Below are positions 56,396 through 64,000 of a DNA stretch of 64,000 nt, piece by piece. Each line of letters begins with the position of its first letter. The stretch's first letter is position 1. Below the pieces are notes generated by a model. The model was not told the origin of the DNA. It did no database searches and saw nothing but the letters and a program-made list of their open reading frames with translations. Both the position numbers and the translations under genes were made by a program. The DNA is taken from the NCBI GenBank assembly GCA_021234155.1, contig JAJEKV010000003.1:22783569-22847568 (forward strand), written 5' to 3'. This DNA is from Isoetes taiwanensis. Taxonomy: Eukaryota; Streptophyta; Lycopodiopsida; Isoetales; Isoetaceae.

Positions 56396-56860
56396 AAAAT
56401 ACAATTATGAAGGCTCTCGGCCGCCCCACGCCACCCCCGCGGTGAATATGCACCCAAACCAAAGGGGTTTAAGGGGATTTTAATTTAAATGTGTTGGACC
56501 CAATGGTTGTGTTAATTAATGTCAATGGTAGTTATGTGTTGATTGTTAATGTCAAATGGTTGTTATGTGTTGGTTGTTATGTGTTGGGGGATTTAATTTT
56601 TATATGTTGGATGTTAATGGTTTGTGTTGCAAAAATTTTTGGCCCTTTCGACCTTAGGACGCCCCCCGGTGACAAAAACTTTAGAATTCAAACCGTAAAA
56701 AAAACTAGAATTCATTTGAGGCTTTCATCACCTGTAGCTTTTGAATTTGATCACAATAAAACAAATAGAACATAAAGTACAATTTACCATAAAGATAGAG
56801 CAGATTGATCCCTTATTCTAAAAGTCATAAAAAACCCCCTGTTATTATGCTACATATTGT
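56396..56860 (+). mobile_element. Partial foldback element and following DNA
   Basis: The stretch matches 27,190-27,620: right inverted-repeat arm, 'gttgttatgtgttggttg' and 'ctagaattcatttgaggc'. It then joins 'aaaaccccctgttattatgc', which in the other copy lies at 28,478. The sequence between (hairpins in part, minisatellite) is missing. From 56,860 to 57,370 I see no gene. Confidence 0.75.
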
Positions 56861-57379
56861 TACTTCCGCTACAACTATTTCTCTTTCACAATGACACCAT
56901 TGTTTATCAATCCATATGATTTTGGATGCTCCATCTCTAGCTTAAAGGTAATGCATGATTCACCTTACGGTTTGATTAAAGTTACAAACCTACAATCTAA
57001 ATGCATCCTTGTGGCCACTGTTTGACTGATCTACGTGACATGGAAAAGGGCGTGGAATAATCCGCCTGTTGTGTGCATAAGAATCCATTTGTTGATTGAA
57101 GCTAAAGGCTGGCTACTATGAACAATCCCCAGCCGTGAATATCCAAGAGTTGGAAGCAAACAGAGGGCCTAAACTTGAATCAGCAAAGAAATCTTAGGAA
57201 GGAAACAAAAGGGGTTTTTGCAAAGACTACATTGTAGAATCAGAAACCAATACCTTGTAAAAAAACATTATGCTAATCAAGAAACATTAAAAACAAATAC
57301 CTTTGTAAGTGTGAGCAAAAAATCCATCTCGCGGGTAGTAAAATCCACTCCCGCAATAAGAATCCAAGAGGGCAAGTAC

Positions 57380-57545
57380 ACATGCATATGCACACATGCA
57401 CATACATGCACACATGCGCATGCACTTGCACTTGCACTTGCACTTGCACTTGCACTTGCACTTGCACTTGCACATGCACAATACACATGCACATGCACAC
57501 ACATGCGCATGCATGTGCACATGCACATGCATACACATGCACGTT
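57380..57545 (+). repeat. Hexanucleotide microsatellite (CTTGCA)n with ACATGC flanks
   Basis: About nine CTTGCA units at 57,423-57,472 lie inside a longer run of ACATGC and CACATG variants. All six frames are open through it, so the open frames here are artefacts of the repeat. The stretch 57,600-57,745 is a copy of 28,384-28,503. Confidence 0.95.
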
Positions 57546-57745
57546 GTTCATGCACAAACACATGCAGAAAGACAACAACCCCTGATTGTTCCCACCAACG
57601 AAAAATCAACGCCCATAAATGGTGCACTCTAGAAATACTATTTAGTACACCTCAACGAATACAACAACGAAATCATAGAAAAACCATGTGAAAAAACGTA
57701 TAAAAATCTAAAAGTAACCCCCTGTTATTGTGCTACATATTACCC

Positions 57746-59587
57746 TCTTGGTACCGACCATTCTGATGGGATTCCAAGAATGCAATAAAAGGGAATCTGT
57801 CAGTAGACATAACTTGTACCTAGGCTATGCACAAAAGAAACTGGCAAAGGGCATCCCCTTTTAATTGGTAACATTCCTGCCGACTAAGTACGAGAATGCA
57901 GCTTAATATTTGGTGTGATCTTTTGATATTCAACCCATTGTTTGCATTCGCAAACGAATTACGTTCTAAAGCTGCTCACATACAAATACTTTGAATGTGG
58001 ATGGAGGAAAACTTTTTTTCTCTTGAGCAACCAGAAAAAATATATATTTTGCTTTTGTCTTTATAGAAGTCTCACTCTCTCATATGGTCTATTTGCGCAT
58101 CCTTGTATTAAAGCCATTTGCGCTCGTTGATCTTGGAGTTCAATAGGCGATTTGAAGTTCTCAAAAAATCTATTCCCAATAGTACATGGTAATCTCAAAT
58201 TATCCAAATTGTCACAAAATGTTAATTGAAATTCTTAGACCACTACCGGCGCTTTCATTTAATGCCTCCATGCAATTATGTAATCCTTGATTGTCTCTCT
58301 TTATATTGGTCCTATGCCCGCAATAGAGCTTTTTGGGTTTAGGATTTATGTGCAATGGTTATCAAAGTACGCTTGTTAAGAAGGAAGGTTTGTTTAATTT
58401 TGAAACTCTCTCACCGGGGCCAAACAGAAGAGTTTTGGCGATAGTAGGAGTTCTTGACGCAGCTTCTGACAAATCCTAAATATCTAAATCCTTATCCCCC
58501 AAACCATAAAGTCCTTAAATTTGTGGTGTGATGATAAGGTTGATAGCATTGCATGCTCTTTTTATGAGCCACATATTGCATCCTTTTTTTTAGAATCCAT
58601 AATATGATAAAGTGTAACATGGTTGCCAACTTGATAAAGTACTGCAAAGTGAGTTATTTATGTTCTTTCCATCCATTTGTGATTGTATATTTATTTTAAT
58701 ACGTTGAAGACGTTATGTTGAACAAATATGGCATTGTATGCTTAGATGAAATGCTCATTGTTGCAATATGATATTGCAAAAATGATCATGAGCAATGTAT
58801 TTTTCTTTCTATATATTGGCATTACCCATTTTTAACTACACATCTATGGTGGCACTATCCATGTATAATGCGCATTTATGGTAACTAAAATTAAATACAC
58901 GTACATATGCTCCTCTCAACGTGATGTTGTGCCTAGCTCAACGTGTCTTTTAACAAATTAAAATTTTAACTAATACTAATTCCATATGGTAAATACTTAA
59001 TCAAACTTATGAATCATCAATATAGGTGCAACATAACCAACTAAATCAACTTTAATATTGTACTAGAATGGTGTTCAGCCGCTGTCGGGCATAAGTCCAG
59101 AGCTTCAATAATGTTTTGGCCACAATGAAAAGCGTGCATCCTATTAAAATAACTGATTTGGTCTTTTGATGCGATCTTTGTTGGTTCTCACCATATAACC
59201 GATGTGGTCTTTTGTTAATTCTCACCGCATTTGAGAATAAATCAGATGTGTATGACATGTTTCAACATGAGGATGCCAATATGTTGCAAATAATGGTGCT
59301 CAGCCAGTTGTCGGGCATAAGTTGAAACCTATGTGAAGGATAACCTATTCAAATTTTAACTCTTTGTCATAAATGTAACATAATGAAGCAAATCCATAGG
59401 AAAATTATCATTTGTTCTCAAATTTTTGTCATAAATCTAACATAATGTGACCTTTCTATTATTGTGGTAAAATTTTCTTTACATAGTAATGGTGTCCAAA
59501 GGTAATAGAAACTAAGATATCTCTAGAATTTAAGTGCCTATTTCATCTCAGAGAATCTCTTTGTATACTACATTAGGTGTAAACCTC
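57746..59587. other. Intergenic mosaic without genes
   Basis: The interval contains 58,283-58,410 (copy of 46,246-46,372), a 35-bp scrap of the SF1-like segment at 58,428-58,463, and 58,617-58,795 (copy of 50,485-50,672). A 25-bp motif around 'tgtcgggcataagt' occurs at 59,072-59,096 and 59,297-59,322. No coding sequence is recognised. Confidence 0.6.
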
Positions 59588-60125
59588 CTATTGTTTTTTA
59601 GCGCCGCTCCTTGTCTCGAGGTGTCTTGAATATATACCTTCACTCCGTGTTGTGTGGTGCACCTTGAGAATGCGACATAGAGCTGGCCATGTATGAAAAC
59701 CGGGCGCTGGTAGGTAGATGCCAACGGAGGTCATGGACCGCCTTGCGAATTTGTTGATTGTCATCGAATGCGAGTCGACGGGAACCGCTTCGCTTGAAGG
59801 GGAGGAGGTCACCGCCCGATGGCTCTAGAGTTATCCTTGGTATGAGGACCCGCGGTTCCTTTGTAGGTGCCCCGGATTATCTCTCGCATCTATGATTCTT
59901 GCGCGCTTTGATGACGTTGGCGTGGTGCCATTGCGTAGACCGCCTTTTGGGTTCATGTTTCGAGTAGGATGATGATGGTCCGGCCCTTGATGTGCAGCTT
60001 TGGCGCGGTGGCATGCCGGAAGGGGTTAGGTGGTTGATGAACTCGATTGGGAAGTCCCCTTTGTAGCATCTTCGCTTTCCGCAATGATGTTGTCTACGCC
60101 GATATATATATATGGAGTTGTCCAT
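59588..60125 (-). pseudogene. Helitron helicase, C-terminal motifs
   Basis: The frame at 60,125 reads GDFPIEFINHLTPSGMPP, matching 'YPxEFLNSLxPSGLPPH'. It is followed in shifted form by the 'NPxxGLCNGTRL' block (KHEPKRRSTQW in frame, NPKGGLCNGT if shifted). At 59,770-59,640 MTINKFARRSMTSVGIYLP matches 'MTINKSQGQTL..VGIYLP' (helicase motif VI area). The Gln of the SQGQ motif is lost. Confidence 0.82.
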
Positions 60126-60309
60126 TCAACCTTAAGAGGACCTTATCGCTGATCTTCGCCGTTCTTCATTCTTTGGTGCCGTGGATGGCTTTTGTCATAC
60201 AACATGTGCACATTTGCCTCCGCTATTTCGTCAAGATGCCGCCAATCAAGTCGCCTTCCACAACACATTCTTCGGTATCTCAACCAAGTCGCGGAGCCCC
60301 TCGACTCAT

Positions 60310-60993
60310 TATGCATCCGCTCCCATTACCGGAGACGAAAGCAGCCAATTTGAGAAGATTTGTTCGCCTTTTTCCCACCCGCGATATTTTGTGTCACCTT
60401 GTGGGTCCCGGGTTAGTCCACAAAGGTTCCGCTTTTGACACATTTCGAGATGACTTCCGCCCTTTGTTGCACGCTTTGACCACGTGCAACGGCCGCCGAA
60501 AGTCGCCACCGGTGAGCATTATCATTCCCCAAACGGCCTATCATCCCCGGGCGGATCTCGCGAAAAGCCTCGCCGACGGCGGTGGAGTGCATGCGTAAGC
60601 GCCATTCCCATTTCGGCCCCATACCATGATGCTTGCCTTTCTAAGTACCGCTTGTTGGCTTGTTGCACGAAGGCGGATGTTGCCTCTTGTGTCGTTGAGT
60701 GGTAACTTGAACGCCGAATGGACCGCTTTGTGCTCCCTTCAAGAGGAGGTCTGGCAATGCCCGCCCAAGCCAATCGATATAACACCAACACCACATCCTC
60801 TTAGTATACCGACAGGCTGTTGAAGAGGAAAGTCTTGCCCGCGGCCTCCCGGCCGGCCCACATTGATACATGGGGCTTGATGTTGGTTGATTGCATCAAG
60901 GATAATGTCGGCTATGTGCCTTTGCTCCCCGCTGAGCTTGCCGTAGTTTTCCCTGGGCCCCTCTTCAACCTTTTCTCGCATCGGTCTGTTCAT
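60310..60993 (-). pseudogene. Helitron Pif1-type helicase, ATPase core (broken)
   Basis: KLSGEQRHIADIILDAIN, then GRPGGRGQDFPLQ, is the start of Pif1 helicases with a damaged Walker A (GPGGTGKT expected, GRPGGRGQ seen). Next come HSAFKLPLNDT and VLRKASIMVW ('AHSxFKLP', 'LRxAxLIIWDE'). The Walker B Asp-Glu after VW is replaced by Gly-Arg. A degraded PFGG and 'KAEPLW' region follows. An ATPase with these changes cannot work. Confidence 0.82.
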
Positions 60994-61141
60994 TTGGGAA
61001 ATTGCCTAGAATGTCTAGCTGTGGTTCTCGTAGTCCAAGTCGCCGACATGTGCGTACCGCCATCCGAAAAAATTTCGCCAATGTCTTTTAATGCATTGTT
61101 GTAAGCTTGCTCTTGTGGCATTTGTCGCCGGTAATCTTCCG

Positions 61142-61852
61142 TCAGTCGCCTTGAAGAGCTCCCATAGCCGTGATTGGATCTTGTGGGTCATTGTACGTGC
61201 AAATGAATGCTAATGTTTGGCGAAGCCGCTTTGGCATCCGAAAAGTTGCTCGCGATCTTCGAAAGTGTTTTCTCCCACTGGCATCGCCTTCCAAAGAAGT
61301 TTCCAGCCTTTTGGCGCCTTCCTTTGAAAGTTGAACATAGTTTTCCATTGACGGGTGCGCATATCTTCGGCTGGTCGCGACCCTTTGATATGTAGCAATG
61401 TAAGACGGCTTAAGGTAATAGCGGTCACCATCCTTAGGGCTCACATTGTACATTCGCGGTGATGAGCTTGAACTTTCCCCTTCCTCTTTTTCCGTGACGC
61501 CCGGGCGCCAGAAATGTGTAGTGCCGGGGATTTCCGGGTAAGTGTATTCACGCGGCAAAATTGGTCGTTTGTTGAGCTCAAACCATGCGTCAAGATTGTT
61601 TGCTTTTGCATCCGCCGCCGATGGCTTGTCTTTTCTTGGCCTTCTTGATAATACACGCCTTGGTTGTTTGGCGATGAACAGTAGTCCGTGGTAACGTGGT
61701 GGGAATTGCCATGCATCCCCGAACCCATATAACCTCCACATGGCTTCACCGCAGACGATCTCGATCAAGGTATTGCTCCACCCGTCCCAATTGAATGTGG
61801 ATGTTGATTCCCCGAGAGGTTCTACAGCTGACCTTGATGGATGCTCGATCAT
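61142..61852 (-). pseudogene. Helitron linker domain between Rep and helicase
   Basis: A 236-codon open frame includes YGFGDAWQFPPRYHGLL, then LDAWFELNKRPILPREYTYP, then TTHFWRPGV and NVSPKDGDRYYLK. These correspond to 'L.W.FELNKxxxxARxxTYPExPxxFVW' and 'IGRIxxVxPxxGExYYLR' of Helitron proteins. It is the longest uninterrupted piece of the element. Confidence 0.85.
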
Positions 61853-62600
61853 GCCCTTTGTGGATATACTTGTAGATATACTTTACGCCTCCCAACGCCA
61901 AACACCGCTTCTACATTGATATGTGCTTCGTATTTTTCAAGCAGCCATCGATTATGGGGAACTATCCATCTGTTGTCAATAGGCGTGTTGCCCCTCATGA
62001 AGTGGCTCAGATCCCGCCTTTTCAGACTCCGGGTAGCCATTTGCAACCGACTTTGGTATTGTCATTAAATGTCTTTGGATATCCCTTTGTGCATTCCTTT
62101 ATTGGGTCTGCCTTCCTTGGCTTGCATGCAAGGTGCGCTTAGTTGAGGGTCCCCTGCATGGGCCGTGGGACCATATGCTTGATGACGATCTCTCGCAGTT
62201 GGGGTTTTCTTCGGCCCGGCACCTCAAAGACTCGCGGATGTCCGGGCTAATGGCGCCGCTTATCCCGGATCTTGTCTTGTTGCTCGAGAATCATGAGAAG
62301 GTGGCAGGCGGCAAGCCTCGCTTTTTGAACTCTATAGTGTAAGTGTGCCTTCACCTTGCCCAAGATATCATTCTCAAGAGGTCATGAAAGAACTCTTTGA
62401 GCTTTGTGTGGAATACGCAGACAACCAAACCTGGCCTATCATGCTACCGTTGTCCAGAAGCAAGTTGTGTCTAATCTCTATCCAATTTGGGTTGGATGTA
62501 AATGTTACAAAGAGGTCGGCTTTGCCAAATCTTCTCGGATCAAGGCCATTGAATCCTGATAGTTTTGTTCCATTGCCCCTGCCGCCAAAGGTGTGAGGAG
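61853..62600 (-). pseudogene. Helitron Rep (rolling-circle initiator) domain, broken
   Basis: From right to left, FGKADLFVTFTSNPNWIEI near 62,530-62,475 equals 'FGKPDLFVTFTCNPxWPEI'. GKVKAHLHYRVQKARL, then CHLLMILEQQDKIRDKRR, near 62,360-62,250 equals 'GxVKAHxYVIEFQKRGLPHAHxLLIL', with the two-His metal motif reduced to one His. HFMRGNTPIDNRWIVPHN, then LLEKYEAHINVEAVFG, at about 62,000-61,880 equals 'DNRWVVPYNxxLLxKYxAHINVE'. The Rep domain nicks DNA for rolling-circle transposition. The catalytic Tyr region is not traceable. Confidence 0.88.
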
Positions 62601-63689
62601 GGCGGATGACCGCCTTGCCGGATCTTAAGCCTCTTTGCTCGGCCGTGGTCTATGTAGTCAATAAGGCCTTTGGTACAACTCCTGGTCACAAAGGGAAAGA
62701 ACTTCCTTTGGTTTTGCTTGATCCAGATTTTAGTTCATTTGCCTCCACTCGAAAAGTAGACATCAACAATGAATTGTTGTGTTAGCTTGCCCGCACAAAG
62801 CAGTGGATTGCAAGCTAATCTCCCCGATTGCCAACCGGAATTGTAGAATTGAAGCATGCTTACATTTTCATGTTTTCTTGAAGACGTTGATGTGGAAGAT
62901 GTTTCTCGCTTTCTTGATTCCTATCCTCCAGCCTTGGTCACCAAAGGGGAAGAGAATGGGATAAACCAAGGGATCAAGGTTTGGGTTTGTGATTGGTATT
63001 TTCTTGAGGCCGCCATCCTTTTGGTGTATGCAGATGTCCCTTTATCGAATGGTGGCTCTCCGCCCCGCATTGACAAATATAACATGACTTCGCTTTGAGC
63101 ATGCCGGGTTATACCTCCTAAGGTCCGTGTTTCGAAAGTGTTAAAGTACATCTTGACGCCCCGCCACCCTTCTTCACGGACTGTTGTGCATGTTTTCACA
63201 TCATGCATCATCATGAGGGCTGCCGATAGGGGCTGATATTATGTGAGCAAGGCATCCAGCTTCTTTCGTGGTTGGTTGTCACAATTTTCATTCGTGGATT
63301 TTGAGCTCGTGTTTCATGTGCAAAATCGGCATCTAGAATATAGAGTCGCGGAATATGTTGGTGCTTGTAACCATCTAAGATAAGCCGGACCTACTCTATG
63401 GTAGGTTTGTCCTTGGATCTTGAAACAAGATGGTCCGTGGGCCTTGAACCGCCGATGTTGGCGCCAAAGGATGCAAAGGCAAGAGCACTATTGTAGGCCC
63501 CGATGTGTTGATGGAAGTTACGCTTTTTGGATGTTGATGGCTCAATAGGCTCAATGAGATGGGGGATTGGTTGTAGGGGTTCTAACTTGATTTGTCCATC
63601 ATGGCGTTAGCTTGTACCATCATCCTTGAATGCAAGTGCCCCACAAAGGTATGCATTCCCTATTCAATGAACCGCAATGGTGTCGTTTC

Positions 63690-63974
63690 TACTTGTCCGA
63701 CTTCAAGTGTCCTTGCTATTCAGATGTGGGTGGTTGAGCTCGCCATCGACGTTGATATTGTGCAAGTTCATCCAACCGTTGTTGATGCTCTTCTTCTCGC
63801 TTCTATGGCAGCTTGTTGGGCTCTCCTTTGAATTGATATTGGGCGAAGTTCGCCAATCTTTGTTGATGTTCTTCTTTCCGCTTTCGTAGCAACCCGTTGG
63901 GCTCTCCCGCATAGCCGATATTGACGCCTTTGTCTAATCTTTGTCGACGCTGGGCTTCGCTTTTCAGAAAGCAA
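63690..63974 (-). pseudogene. Helitron N-terminal basic repeat region
   Basis: Minus-strand frames read RRAQQAAIEARRRASTTVG and CGRAQRVATKAERRTSTKIG, related units of about 28 codons (84 bp). Arg/Ala/Gln-rich repeats of this kind open many Helitron proteins, before a zinc-finger and Rep. The stretch between here and 62,600 is poorly recognisable. Confidence 0.5.
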
Positions 63975-64000
63975 AGATGTTGTAGCTTCCTTTTTTTGTA

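Larger units (their letters stand above)
59588..64000 (-). mobile_element. Helitron Rep-helicase relic (5' end outside window)
   Basis: Read on the minus strand from the window edge, the order is a basic N-terminal repeat region, Rep, a linker domain and Pif1-type helicase. This is the standard plant Helitron protein. Every block is recognisable but separated by stops and small deletions. The element is GC-rich compared with 3,560-59,580. The 3' terminus should lie a little left of 59,588. No certain CTRR end with hairpin could be fixed. Confidence 0.88.

Noticed and set aside
57218..57691. Long Thr-Cys, His-Leu and Ala-Leu repeat frames on both strands
   Set aside because: All six frames are open through a hexanucleotide microsatellite, so these are not genes.
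60047..60598. 183-codon plus-strand frame in the right end
   Set aside because: It is the complement of the Helitron helicase, whose motifs on the minus strand are unmistakable.
1..64000. tRNA, rRNA or snRNA genes
   Set aside because: I looked for tRNA A and B boxes and GGTTCGA-type T-loops on both strands and saw no cloverleaf. The only tRNA-related sites are the primer-binding sites of LTR elements.

Overview
This is a nuclear window from a land plant. It carries a Dof zinc-finger-like gene (a plant-specific family), a SLAC1/SLAH-type anion channel gene with introns, and two broken copies of an SF1-like splicing factor gene. Around these lie plant-style Copia elements, LINE relics and a Helitron. 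Most of the window is AT-rich. The two ends, about 1-3,540 and 59,600-64,000, are visibly richer in GC and hold an old LINE and an old Helitron. The species cannot be named from the sequence. The high repeat load fits a large plant genome, perhaps non-flowering, but that is inference.

Layout. 1-3,476: LINE relic on the minus strand, cut by the window edge inside its reverse transcriptase. 3,558-6,686: left arm of an inverted segmental duplication whose partner is 37,214-43,632; it holds the intact 257-aa Dof-like gene. 6,690-12,260: mosaic of non-coding repeats shared with 18,277-19,418, 22,105-23,795 and 24,158-25,330. 12,392-13,600: 5' part of a Copia element (LTR, primer site, gag). 13,609-33,000: a nested inverted duplication made of three blocks. 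Block C is a small non-autonomous LTR element, block A is a LINE tail plus unrecognised DNA, and block B is the rest of the LINE. The left copy reads C-A-B, whereas the right copy, read on its own strand, is B-C-A. 32,960-35,830 and 52,095-55,170: two direct copies of an SF1/branchpoint-binding-type KH gene fragment. 38,100-41,485: a segment with the SLAC/SLAH gene, bounded by 20-bp direct repeats and missing from the left arm. 42,801-43,533: broken second copy of the Dof-like gene. 44,880-45,020: a LINE C-terminal fragment. 46,429-50,371: a complete-length Copia insertion with 152-bp LTRs and a 5-bp target duplication. Three copies of an unrecognised repeat (G) lie at about 45,605, 50,690 and 55,345. 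56,396-57,745: foldback-element remnants and a hexanucleotide microsatellite. 59,588-64,000: Helitron Rep-helicase relic on the minus strand.

Only the Dof-like gene at 3,656-4,429 looks intact as host coding sequence. The anion-channel gene keeps all its splice sites but needs three frame changes. That could mean a young pseudogene or base-level errors in the assembly. No operon-like or cooperative gene system is present. The most informative content is structural: duplications that let insertion and deletion events be polarised, and tandem hairpins whose stems covary.
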